A stretch of 64,000 nt of DNA, taken from the NCBI GenBank assembly GCA_037443205.1, contig JBBIOU010000013.1, positions 19,830-83,829 of the forward strand, in the 5' to 3' direction. The notes under the pieces are model-generated. The model did no database searches, was not told the origin of the DNA, and worked only from the letters and a program-made list of their open reading frames with translations. This document shows, one piece after another, positions 17,357-25,501 of the stretch (the stretch's first letter is position 1; each line of letters opens with the position of its first letter). Source of the stretch: JBBIOU01 sp037443205. Its GTDB lineage: Bacteria; Bacteroidota; Bacteroidia; Flavobacteriales_D; UBA2798. The translations under genes and the position numbers were made by a program.

Positions 17357-18642
17357 TGTGGATTAACTTTATCTCTGATAATCATGCGTGCGGTATGCCT
17401 GCTGCGTTGAGAGACTAAAATTTCTTTGTGTTCGGTTACGCGTTGTATGGTTTGTTCATTATAGTGTCTGATAGTTACCAGCTCTACACCGGTATTGTAT
17501 TTTACTTTATAATTTTCCTGCAAGCGTTTTAATAATTCATCAAATTTATCTTCATTATAATCTACCGAAACTGAAAAACTTAAGGCCGAATTTTGCATCA
17601 GGTTTACACGAATATTTAGCGAAGCAAATACATCAAAAATATCACGCAGATTGTGTTCGATGATAAATGAAAAATCGCGCGGAATGATGGATATTAATAC
17701 CTGATTGGTTTTGAAAATGAATGAAGGAAGCAAATGATCGTATTGGGTTGATTCTTGAATAATGGTTCCTTTTTCGTTGGGCGACAAAAATGAATTTACA
17801 AGCAGAGGGATACCTTTATTTTGTAGTGGTTTAATGGTTTTGGGATGTATAATACTTGCTCCGTAATAACTTAATTCAATGGCTTCCTGAAAAGATATTT
17901 TGTTTAATTTAACAGCGTCTGCATATTTTTTAGGATCAGCATTCATCACTCCGGCAACGTCTTTCCATATAGTAACATCCTTTGCATCCAGCAGATATGC
18001 TAAAATAGCTGCCGTATAATCAGAACCTTCTCTTCCTAAAGTAGTTGTTAAATTGATTTGTGTACTGCCGATAAAACCTTGCGTTATGGCTACCCGGTTA
18101 CCAATTTGCCCGATAAAATAGGGTATTAAATGTTGATTTACCAGTTTCTGGCTCGCATCCCAGTCTACTCTCCCTTCGCGAAAGGTACTGTCGGTGCGTA
18201 TTAATTTGCGTGCGTCAAACCACTCATGTCCTATACCTACTTTGTGTAAGTAATGTGAAACGATGATAGATGATAATAACTCTCCTTGCGAAACAATTTG
18301 ATCATATACCAAATCATAATTAGCAGAAGGAGTTACTTCAAAACGTTTTTCTATTTCAGCAAAAATTACATTCACCGCCTGTTTTACCGAAGCATTTTCA
18401 TCGCCAAAAAGATTATCTATTTCCTGATAATGATAGTTTTTAATATCATTTAATATTTCAGTTTTATCGCCTTTGTTTTTTGTATAGGCGCGGGTTAAAT
18501 CTTCTAAAGCATTGGTAGTTTTGCCCATAGCCGATACAACAACTACCAAATTTTCGCCCGGAAATAATTTGATTATTTCTGCCACATTTTTGATGCCCCG
18601 GGCATCTTTTACCGATGCGCCTCCAAACTTAAATACCTTCAT
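17353..18642 (-). CDS. lysC: Aspartate kinase, monofunctional
   Basis: A 429-residue aspartokinase catalysing ATP-dependent phosphorylation of aspartate, the entry to lysine, threonine and methionine synthesis. The kinase domain starts VFKFGGASVKDARG (Ala where many have Thr in KFGGTS) and contains VVVVSAMGKTTNAL and the substrate-binding TTLGREGSDYTAA. The C-terminal ~130 residues hold ACT-like regulatory sequence (INVNLMQ-type strand, RVNLMQNSALSFSVSVD). It is not fused to homoserine dehydrogenase. metX at 33795 is a later step toward methionine. Confidence 0.94.
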   Translation of the reverse strand: MKVFKFGGASVKDARGIKNVAEIIKLFPGENLVVVVSAMGKTTNALEDLTRAYTKNKGDKTEILNDIKNYHYQEIDNLFGDENASVKQAVNVIFAEIEKRFEVTPSANYDLVYDQIVSQGELLSSIIVSHYLHKVGIGHEWFDARKLIRTDSTFREGRVDWDASQKLVNQHLIPYFIGQIGNRVAITQGFIGSTQINLTTTLGREGSDYTAAILAYLLDAKDVTIWKDVAGVMNADPKKYADAVKLNKISFQEAIELSYYGASIIHPKTIKPLQNKGIPLLVNSFLSPNEKGTIIQESTQYDHLLPSFIFKTNQVLISIIPRDFSFIIEHNLRDIFDVFASLNIRVNLMQNSALSFSVSVDYNEDKFDELLKRLQENYKVKYNTGVELVTIRHYNEQTIQRVTEHKEILVSQRSRHTARMIIRDKVNPQ

Positions 18643-18818
18643 TGTTTAATTATTAAAATTATTTGCAAAGATGCTAAACTTTATAGTAACGCTACTTAAA
18701 TCAAATTTAAGTTTATTCCAAATCATTAAAACTGTACTTGCAGGCTGCCAAAATTTTATGAAGAATTTCTCGTAATATTTTATTTTAAGCTAAGAAATTC
18801 TAATTATATATCTAAATC

Positions 18819-18901
18819 AGGGTTAACTTCAATGCCGCCCACATAACTACACGCTTGCATTAACTACACCAGGCTTACCTAATGACAATATTGGGATAAA
18901 C
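18819..18901 (+). repeat. Intergenic repeat, element A (ends AATGACAATATTGGGATAA)
   Basis: In the 343-base divergent spacer between lysC and hppA, this ~83-bp block aligns with elements at 24446 and 39634. The shared middle is CATAACTACACGCTTGCATT-like and all three share the end (T/G)AATGACAATWTTGGG. Apart from this block and the hppA promoter the spacer shows nothing. Confidence 0.65.
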
Positions 18902-18908
18902 AGTTTAA

Positions 18909-18940
18909 TTTGCACAATATATGTTAAAACACTACTTTTG
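18909..18940 (+). promoter_or_regulatory. Promoter for the pyrophosphatase-YceI gene (TTTG-N20-TACTTTTG)
   Basis: A -33 TTTG (18909-18912) and a perfect -7 element TACTTTTG (18933-18940) are separated by 20 bases, the arrangement of Bacteroidota vegetative promoters. Transcription would start around 18946, giving a leader of about 40 bases. It immediately follows repeat element A. Confidence 0.75.
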
Positions 18941-18985
18941 CCCCCCAATTTTAAAGACTAAAAGAAAATCAAAAACAGATAGAAT

Positions 18986-21691
18986 ATGGACTTTTTACAA
19001 CAAAACTTAATTTATTTGATACCCGCCATGGGAATAATTGGTTTGCTGGTGATGGCTATTAAATCAGCATGGGTAAGTAAGCAAGACGCAGGAGAGGAAA
19101 AAATGTCAGAAATTGCCAGGCACATAGCCAGCGGGGCAATGGCATTTCTAAAAGCAGAATGGAAAATACTCGGTTTTTTTGCCATCATTGCGGCTGTTTT
19201 ATTAGCATGGTCTGGTACATTGGTAGAAAATTCAAGCCCGATAATAGCCCTTTCTTTTATCATCGGAGCAGTGTTTTCGGCCTTAGCGGGCTACATCGGT
19301 ATGCGTATAGCTACTAAAGCCAATGTGCGTACAGCCAATGCAGCCAGAAGCAGTTTAGCCAGGGCGCTTAAAGTTTCGTTTACCGGAGGAACGGTTATGG
19401 GGCTTGGTGTAGCCGGGTTAGCCGTGCTTGGTATAGGTTCATTATTTATTGTATTTTATAATATATATGTAGTTTCAACCGGTGGCAATGTTAATGGTCA
19501 TGAAATGGAAACCGCACTTGAAGTATTAGCCGGATTTTCATTAGGAGCTGAATCTATTGCTTTGTTTGCACGTGTAGGAGGAGGTATATATACTAAAGCA
19601 GCCGATGTGGGAGCCGACCTGGTAGGCAAAGTAGAGGCGGGAATACCTGAAGACGATCCGCGCAATCCTGCCACTATTGCCGATAATGTAGGTGATAACG
19701 TAGGCGATGTAGCCGGCATGGGTGCCGATCTTTTTGGTTCGTATGTTGCAACCATACTGGCAACAATGGTATTGGGCCGCGAGATAGTATCGAATGATAG
19801 CTTTGGAGGTATAGCCCCTGTTTTATTACCCATGATGATTGCAGGTATAGGCTTACTGTTTTCGATAGTGGGTACTTTATTTGTAAAAGTAAATAACGAA
19901 AAAGGCAATGTGCAAAAAGCTCTCAACATGGGTAATTGGATGTCTATTATCCTCACCGCAGTTGCATCTTATTTTGTTGTAATGTTTTTATTGCCCGATG
20001 AAACATTGAGCATACGCGGAAAAAACTTTAACGCTACCGATGTATTTATTGCAATAGCAATAGGATTGGTTGTAGGTGCTTTAATGAGCATGATTACAGA
20101 ATTTTATACCGCAATGGGTAAACGTCCGGTGCGTACCATTGTGCGCCAGTCATCTACCGGTCATGCCACCAATATCATTGGGGGTTTGGCTGTGGGTATG
20201 GAATCTACGGTTTACCCTACAATTATTTTGGCAGCGGGTATTTATCTGTCGTACGAGTTTGCCGGATTATATGGCGTAGCTATTGCTGCAGCCGGTATGA
20301 TGGCTACAACCGCAATGCAATTAGCCATAGACGCATTCGGGCCAATTGCCGATAACGCAGGAGGTATTGCCGAAATGAGCGGTTTACCCAAAGAAGTACG
20401 CGAACGCACCGATAACTTAGATGCTGTGGGAAATACTACTGCCGCAACCGGAAAAGGCTTTGCTATCGCATCGGCTGCACTTACCGCACTTGCATTGTTT
20501 GCAGCTTTTGTAGGCATATCAGGCATAGATAGTATTGACATTTTTAAAGCAGATGTGCTGGCTGGATTATTTGTAGGCGGAATGATACCTTTTATCTTCT
20601 CTTCGCTGGCAATAGCTGCTGTTGGCCGTGCTGCCATGAGTATGGTTGAAGAAGTACGCAGACAGTTTAGAGAAATCCCTGGTATTATGGAAGGTACAGG
20701 TAAACCCGAATATGAAAAATGTGTCGCTATCTCCACTCAGGCATCCATTCGCGAGATGATATTACCCGGTGCCATTGCACTTATCGTTCCGGTAATTGTA
20801 GGATTTATTTTTGGCCCCGAAGTATTGGGCGGTTTATTAGCCGGGGTAACCGTAAGCGGAGTATTAATGGGAATGTTCCAAAACAATGCTGGTGGCGCCT
20901 GGGATAATGCCAAAAAATCGTTTGAGAAAGGTGTAGAAATAAACGGACAAACTTATTACAAAGGCTCCGAACCTCACAAATCGGCTGTTACCGGTGATAC
21001 CGTGGGAGACCCCTTTAAAGATACCTCTGGGCCCTCTATGAATATTTTGATTAAATTGATGAGCATTGTTTCTTTGATTATTGCACCCCATATCGCATTT
21101 AAAAAACAAGAGCAACCAGCTTCCAATCAACAGCAAATTGAAGTTTTTGCCGGTCAAAATGGTAATTTCATTGTTAATGCTACTGAATCTTCGGTTGAAT
21201 GGAAGGGTACAAAAACTGCCGGTGAACATTGGGGAACGATCAATATTGCCGAAGGAAATCTGAATGTTGTTAACGGCAAATTAAGCTCAGGTAAATTTAT
21301 CATTGATATGAACACCATTGTAGTTAGCGATATACAAGATCCCGAAAAAAACGCAAGTTTGCTTGGTCATCTAAAATCATCAGATTTTTTTGCAGTAGAT
21401 AGCTTTACTACTTCGACATTCGAAATTAAAAATGTTGAACTCAATAAGGACCTTCGCTACTATGTAAAAGGAGATTTAACCATTAAAGGAATTACCAAAG
21501 AAATAGAATTTCCGGCAACATTTAATATCGAAGGAAATAAACTTAACGCATCAGCCGAATTTACCATCGATCGTACCCGTTGGGGAATTAACTACAACTC
21601 TAAATCGGTACTTGGCGCTATGGCCGATAAGTTTATACACGATGATATAGCGTTTAAGATAAACCTTAACAGCTATAAAAAATCAGAATAA
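18986..21691 (+). CDS. hppA: Membrane-bound ion-pumping pyrophosphatase fused to a C-terminal YceI domain
   Basis: 901 residues. About 1-700 are a full membrane pyrophosphatase, with many membrane helices and the PPi/Mg sites EDDPRNPATIADNVGDNVGD, DAFGPIADNAGGIAEM and GSEPHKSAVTGDTVGDPFKD. It couples PPi hydrolysis to H+ and/or Na+ export. Alanine in GNTTAATGKG is the residue seen in K+-dependent enzymes. After the last helix (SIVSLIIAPHIAF) and a Gln-rich linker, residues about 720-901 form a YceI-like domain (SVEWKGTKTAGEHWGTI, SSDFFAVDSF, LTIKGITKEIEFP, FTIDRTRWGINYNS). YceI folds are periplasmic lipocalin-like isoprenoid binders. The pyrophosphatase C-terminus is known to face the periplasmic side, so the fusion is topologically sound. 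Ion specificity cannot be read with certainty. Confidence 0.93.
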   Translation: MDFLQQNLIYLIPAMGIIGLLVMAIKSAWVSKQDAGEEKMSEIARHIASGAMAFLKAEWKILGFFAIIAAVLLAWSGTLVENSSPIIALSFIIGAVFSALAGYIGMRIATKANVRTANAARSSLARALKVSFTGGTVMGLGVAGLAVLGIGSLFIVFYNIYVVSTGGNVNGHEMETALEVLAGFSLGAESIALFARVGGGIYTKAADVGADLVGKVEAGIPEDDPRNPATIADNVGDNVGDVAGMGADLFGSYVATILATMVLGREIVSNDSFGGIAPVLLPMMIAGIGLLFSIVGTLFVKVNNEKGNVQKALNMGNWMSIILTAVASYFVVMFLLPDETLSIRGKNFNATDVFIAIAIGLVVGALMSMITEFYTAMGKRPVRTIVRQSSTGHATNIIGGLAVGMESTVYPTIILAAGIYLSYEFAGLYGVAIAAAGMMATTAMQLAIDAFGPIADNAGGIAEMSGLPKEVRERTDNLDAVGNTTAATGKGFAIASAALTALALFAAFVGISGIDSIDIFKADVLAGLFVGGMIPFIFSSLAIAAVGRAAMSMVEEVRRQFREIPGIMEGTGKPEYEKCVAISTQASIREMILPGAIALIVPVIVGFIFGPEVLGGLLAGVTVSGVLMGMFQNNAGGAWDNAKKSFEKGVEINGQTYYKGSEPHKSAVTGDTVGDPFKDTSGPSMNILIKLMSIVSLIIAPHIAFKKQEQPASNQQQIEVFAGQNGNFIVNATESSVEWKGTKTAGEHWGTINIAEGNLNVVNGKLSSGKFIIDMNTIVVSDIQDPEKNASLLGHLKSSDFFAVDSFTTSTFEIKNVELNKDLRYYVKGDLTIKGITKEIEFPATFNIEGNKLNASAEFTIDRTRWGINYNSKSVLGAMADKFIHDDIAFKINLNSYKKSE

Positions 21692-21893
21692 GCAAACGTA
21701 ATCCACCTTGGTTGATTTGCAGAATACAGATTTAGTGTTATTTAAACAGTAATTTTTGTAAAGTTGCTGCATTAGCCTAAGTCATTAATGTATAATTTAC
21801 TGCTAATTTGTATTTTTTATCGGGCAGGGAGTAATTTATTTTTTTAAATCACAAGCATTTTTCAGATATTTACAAAACTAAAAAGGTGGTATC

Positions 21894-22418
21894 ATGGAGT
21901 TATTTTTTGATTTACTAAAAATAATTATACCCAGTATAGTGGTTTTTCTTACCAGCTATCTTCTTATACGCGATTACTTAAAAACATCCGTAGAAAGACA
22001 ACTTAAAGAAATAAAAGCCGAGGCACAAAAAACTATACTCCCCTTACGATTGCAAGCATACGAGCGTATGGTTTTATATCTGGAGCGCATATCTCCCAAT
22101 AGTTTGGTTATGCGAACTTATAAAGCCGGTATGAGTGCACGATTGTTGCAAGCCGATTTAGTAAAAGCCATACGTGATGAATACGAACACAACATGACAC
22201 AGCAAGTATATGTTTCGCCAAACGCTTGGGTATTATTGAAAAATGCCAAAGAAGAAATAACCCGACTGATAAACCTTGCCGCAGCTAAATTACCCCCTGA
22301 TGCAAATGGTATTGATTTAAGTCAAAGTATTTTTGAATTGGCATCAAAAATTGATAAGCTACCTACCGAAATTGCAATCAACTTTGCACGCAACGAAGCA
22401 CAAAAACTATTTAATTAA
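21894..22418 (+). CDS. Membrane-anchored hypothetical protein (DUF7935-like)
   Basis: A 174-residue protein with one N-terminal membrane helix (about residues 7-25) and a charged, helical cytoplasmic part (VERQLKEIKAEAQKTILPLRLQAYERMVLYLERI). It resembles a small Bacteroidota family of unknown function that I recall as DUF7935; the name is uncertain. A good purine-rich GGTGG ribosome-binding site precedes ATG 21894, unusual in this genome. It sits upstream of thioredoxin in the same direction. Confidence 0.7.
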   Translation: MELFFDLLKIIIPSIVVFLTSYLLIRDYLKTSVERQLKEIKAEAQKTILPLRLQAYERMVLYLERISPNSLVMRTYKAGMSARLLQADLVKAIRDEYEHNMTQQVYVSPNAWVLLKNAKEEITRLINLAAAKLPPDANGIDLSQSIFELASKIDKLPTEIAINFARNEAQKLFN

Positions 22419-22505
22419 TGACATTTTGTCGGCAAAATACTTTTAGGCAAGATAATTGAAAAACTAAAAATTAAAATAATTGTTTAACTAATTAATACAT
22501 AAATT

Positions 22506-22823
22506 ATGGCACTAGAAATAACCGATGCAAACTTCGAAGAAGTAGTACTAAAATCAGATAAACCTGTAATGGTTGATTTTTGGGCAGAGTGGTGCGGACC
22601 TTGCCGCATGGTAGGCCCGGTGGTAGATGAAATAAGCAAAGAATATGAAGGGAAGGCTATTGTGGGTAAAGTAAATGTAGATCATAACCCGGGAGTATCT
22701 GCCAAATTTGGCATACGTAACATACCTACTATACTCTTTATTAAAAACGGAGAAGTAGTTGATAAATCAGTAGGTGCTGTCCCCAAAGTGCAGCTTACCG
22801 AAAAACTCAATAAACAATTATAA
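22506..22823 (+). CDS. trxA: Thioredoxin
   Basis: A 105-residue classical thioredoxin with the redox site FWAEWCGPCRM (Cys30/Cys33), cis-proline loop NIPTILFIKNG and no signal peptide. It reduces cytoplasmic disulfides using thioredoxin reductase. A terminator follows 21 bases after the stop. Confidence 0.97.
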   Translation: MALEITDANFEEVVLKSDKPVMVDFWAEWCGPCRMVGPVVDEISKEYEGKAIVGKVNVDHNPGVSAKFGIRNIPTILFIKNGEVVDKSVGAVPKVQLTEKLNKQL

Positions 22824-22844
22824 ACAAAATCTTTTTTTATTTTT

Positions 22845-22880
22845 AAACTCCGTTTCCCGATAAACGAAACGGAGTTTTTT
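22845..22880 (+). terminator. Rho-independent terminator after trxA
   Basis: A perfect 12-bp stem AAACTCCGTTTC (22845-22856) pairing with 22866-22877, a 9-base loop and a T run to 22880. It ends only 4 bases before the ATG of the DUF58 gene, so any trxA read-through would be attenuated and the DUF58 gene may depend on it for control. Confidence 0.92.
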
Positions 22881-22884
22881 ATTT

Positions 22885-23814
22885 ATGGCAAATAAAATAA
22901 ACCCGCTCTTAGTTGAACCTTTTGCAAATCTGGAGCTACTTGCCCGACAAGTTGTAGAAGGATTTATTACCGGTTTGCATAAAAGTCCCTTTCATGGTTT
23001 TTCGGTTGAGTTTGCAGAACATCGCTTATATAACACCGGAGAAAGCACCCGCCATATAGATTGGAAGCTTTATGCCCGAAGCGATAAACTTTTTGTTAAA
23101 AGATATGAAGAAGAAACAAATTTGCGTTGCCAAATTATTATAGATATATCGGGGTCTATGTTTTTTCCGGTTACTAAAAATAAAAATAATTATAACAAAG
23201 TTACCTTTTCTATTTATTGTGCAGCAGCACTTATAGAATTGCTAAAAAGACAAAGAGATGCCGTTGGGTTAAGTTTTTTTGCCGAAAAAATTGAGCTTCA
23301 TACTCCTGCAAAATCAAATGCACAACATATTAAAATGCTGTGGCACGAATTAGAAAAAAAACTTCACACATTTGATGAAAAATCTGCACAAAAAACTTTT
23401 GTCGGTAACAATCTGGATGTACTTGCCGAAAATATTCACAGACGCTCCTTAGTAGTTATTTTCAGCGATATGTTTGAAACTACTGAACACAGTGATATGT
23501 TGTTTGCGGCTTTACAACACCTTAGGCATAATAAACATGAAGTACTATTGTTTCATGTAAATGATAAAAAACACGAAGAAGAATTTGATTTTGAAAATAC
23601 TCCACATCGCTTTATTGATATGGAAACCGGTGAAGAACTAAAATTAAACCCTGCGGCAGTTAAAGAAAAATATGCTATGGCCATGAAAGAATTTAAAAAT
23701 AATATAAAACTAAAATGTGCCCAACACCAAATTGATTTTATTGAGGCCGATATTAACGAAGGGTTTGATAAAGTATTACAACAATACCTGGTAAAACGCT
23801 CAAAACTTTATTAA
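22885..23814 (+). CDS. DUF58 domain protein (VWA-like)
   Basis: A 309-residue soluble protein. The DUF58 block YNTGESTRHIDWKLYARSDK is followed by a VWA-like metal site IIDISGSMFF and the FSDMFETTEH strand. DUF58 proteins normally work with a MoxR AAA+ ATPase in Bat-type operons, coupling chaperone and envelope functions. Here no moxR or bat genes are adjacent, so it is an orphan member in this window. Its start lies in the tail of the trxA terminator. Confidence 0.88.
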   Translation: MANKINPLLVEPFANLELLARQVVEGFITGLHKSPFHGFSVEFAEHRLYNTGESTRHIDWKLYARSDKLFVKRYEEETNLRCQIIIDISGSMFFPVTKNKNNYNKVTFSIYCAAALIELLKRQRDAVGLSFFAEKIELHTPAKSNAQHIKMLWHELEKKLHTFDEKSAQKTFVGNNLDVLAENIHRRSLVVIFSDMFETTEHSDMLFAALQHLRHNKHEVLLFHVNDKKHEEEFDFENTPHRFIDMETGEELKLNPAAVKEKYAMAMKEFKNNIKLKCAQHQIDFIEADINEGFDKVLQQYLVKRSKLY

Positions 23815-23824
23815 AACAATAATT

Positions 23825-24262
23825 ATGATTGCAGAATTTCATACCCAAAAAGGAATTATGAGAGCTCGTTTTTTTGAAAAAGACGCCCCCAACACAGTTG
23901 CAAATTTTATTAAACTTGCCCAAAGTGGTTTTTATGACGGACTCATATTTCATAGGGTAATACCTCAGTTTGTAGTTCAGGCAGGATGCCCGCAAGGCGA
24001 TGGTTATGGGGGGCCGGGTTATACCATCAAATGCGAATTAGACGGAGAAAATCAATACCACGATAGAGGCGTGCTCTCTATGGCCCATGCAGGTAAGGAT
24101 ACCGGTGGTTCGCAGTTTTTTATTTGTCATAATCGTCAAAATACGAAGCATTTAGACCGCAAGCATACCGTATTTGGCAAGCTTTATGAAGGCTTCGAAG
24201 TGCTGGATAATATTACACAGGGCGATGTTATACATAAAATAGTTATTTATGAAACCGAATAA
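23825..24262 (+). CDS. Cyclophilin-type peptidyl-prolyl isomerase
   Basis: A compact 145-residue cyclophilin without a signal peptide, hence probably cytoplasmic. The active-site blocks are FHRVIPQFVVQAGCPQGDG and GGSQFFICH, with the loop HLDRKHTVFGKL. His replaces the Trp that binds cyclosporin in eukaryotic enzymes, as in many bacterial members. It catalyses cis-trans isomerisation of Xaa-Pro bonds. It follows the DUF58 gene by 10 bases. Confidence 0.93.
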   Translation: MIAEFHTQKGIMRARFFEKDAPNTVANFIKLAQSGFYDGLIFHRVIPQFVVQAGCPQGDGYGGPGYTIKCELDGENQYHDRGVLSMAHAGKDTGGSQFFICHNRQNTKHLDRKHTVFGKLYEGFEVLDNITQGDVIHKIVIYETE

Positions 24263-24266
24263 TTAT

Positions 24267-24297
24267 TTTGTTGTATAATATAAAAGTTTTATCTTTG
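24267..24297 (+). promoter_or_regulatory. Promoter of tRNA-Asp (TTTG-N19-TATCTTTG)
   Basis: -33 TTTG at 24267-24270 and a perfect -7 TATCTTTG at 24290-24297 with a 19-base spacer. The tRNA begins 26 bases downstream, so a short leader is trimmed. Confidence 0.78.
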
Positions 24298-24323
24298 CGC
24301 GCTCTGAACATAATTGTTCTAAT

Positions 24324-24397
24324 GGTTCGGTAGTTCAGTTGGTTAGAATACATGCCTGTCACGCATGGGGTCGCGGGTTCGAGTCCCGTCCGAACCG
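24324..24397 (+). tRNA. tRNA-Asp (anticodon GTC)
   Basis: A 74-base tRNA. The acceptor stem GGTTCGG (24324-24330) pairs with CCGAACC (24390-24396), followed by discriminator G. The anticodon stem CATGC/GCATG encloses CTGTCAC, with GTC at 24358-24360. The T arm is CGGGTTCGAGTCCCG. CCA is not encoded and must be added. Confidence 0.97.
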
Positions 24398-24406
24398 CAA
24401 TATAAG

Positions 24407-24430
24407 CCTCTCTAATAGAGAGGTTTTTTT
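24407..24430 (+). terminator. Terminator after tRNA-Asp
   Basis: A 7-bp stem CCTCTCT/AGAGAGG with loop AAT, then seven T residues (24424-24430), starting 10 bases after the tRNA. Confidence 0.93.
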
Positions 24431-24445
24431 GTAATATCTTAAAAA

Positions 24446-24530
24446 GGTTTAACCCCAATACCCCCTGCATACCTACACACTTGTATCAGCAACGCTATGC
24501 GTGGCGAATGACAATTTTGGGTTAAGTTTA
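24446..24530 (+). repeat. Intergenic repeat, element B
   Basis: This ~85-bp block is bounded by inverted ends (TTTAACCCCAAT and ATTTTGGGTTAA) and aligns with elements at 18819 and 39634, most clearly in CATACCTACACACTTGTAT and the end GAATGACAATTTTGGGTTAA. It lies between the tRNA terminator and the stop of the convergent DUF2279 gene. A TATCTTTG motif directly after it has no gene to serve. Confidence 0.65.
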
Positions 24531-24583
24531 TCTTTGCAGACTGTTCCAAAAAAATTATCCTTCAACAGGTAATTCGCTGCTTA

Positions 24584-25501
24584 CTAAAAATAGAGCCCGT
24601 GAATTTTTGTTTTACCTTGAGAAAACTCTAATGCAGGGAAAGGAATTTTAATAATATTTATGGTGTTAAAAACAGTTTTAAGCCATTTTTTACGAGTTTT
24701 TATTTTAGAAAAATCTATATCTAACGAGCACAATATTTTTCTGTAGCGATTAAAATAGGGCAGGGTATTTCCCTGGCTGTTTGTTTCAGGATTATTTTTT
24801 CCACCTAATAAACCTTCGGCACCATAGCCTATAGAAATACAAACAAAGGTGTAATTACTTATAGTTTTATTTTTTCCAAAAAAGACAAAAGGGCTAAAAC
24901 TTAACCAGTAGCTTTGTCCGTTATAATCTTTTAAAATTCTTTCGGCAAAACTATTACCCAGTATTTCGGGCCGGTATTTACTGTAGGGGCTTAGGGATAC
25001 AGAAAATTTAGGAATTAATAATTGTTTTTTAAGGAACAGTTCTTGTGAGCCATATAAACTTAGGCCTAAAATATTAAAGGCCATATCAGGCCAGGAAAAG
25101 CCCCATTGAGCAGAAAAACCATCAAATATTTCGAGTGTGGTTAAAAAAATCATGCTTTGACTTAATCCCCAAATTACGGATTGTTTATTATCTAAACAAG
25201 TAAATTTACGCATGCCTGCATCGGCATATCGGGCTAATGTATATGCGCTGAATAAATGCCCGGCCTTATCCATTAGTAGCCATTCATCAGCGTCATTAAA
25301 AAGATGAAATTTTGATTTCGGATAATCTTTGTACCAAACATGGTATAAGCCTGCCATACCTGCTATATAAACGCTGCCAATAGAAGATACGTAAACCAGT
25401 TGTTTTTTGCGGCAATTAATGATTGTGTCGTGTTGTGCATTTACAAATGTATTTGCATACAGGTAAATAATAATAAAGCCATATATGCATTTATTAATCA
25501 T
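24584..25501 (-). CDS. DUF2279 family protein
   Basis: A 305-residue protein with a signal peptide (about 1-22) and the DUF2279 signature YPKSKFHLFNDADEWLLMDKAGHLFSAY. Several amphipathic or hydrophobic segments follow (VIWGLSQSMIFLTTLEIFDG, WPDMAFNILGLSLYG). The His/Asp-rich block resembles VanZ-like envelope proteins. Family members are widespread in Bacteroidota with unknown function. It starts inside the TrkH stop codon (ATGA overlap) and is therefore coupled to potassium transport genes, but no role follows from this. Confidence 0.8.
   Translation of the reverse strand: MINKCIYGFIIIYLYANTFVNAQHDTIINCRKKQLVYVSSIGSVYIAGMAGLYHVWYKDYPKSKFHLFNDADEWLLMDKAGHLFSAYTLARYADAGMRKFTCLDNKQSVIWGLSQSMIFLTTLEIFDGFSAQWGFSWPDMAFNILGLSLYGSQELFLKKQLLIPKFSVSLSPYSKYRPEILGNSFAERILKDYNGQSYWLSFSPFVFFGKNKTISNYTFVCISIGYGAEGLLGGKNNPETNSQGNTLPYFNRYRKILCSLDIDFSKIKTRKKWLKTVFNTINIIKIPFPALEFSQGKTKIHGLYF

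Noticed and set aside
24528..24536. TATCTTTG promoter-like motif after repeat B
   Set aside because: No plus-strand gene follows within reach; the next gene is convergent, so this is probably a chance or relic promoter.
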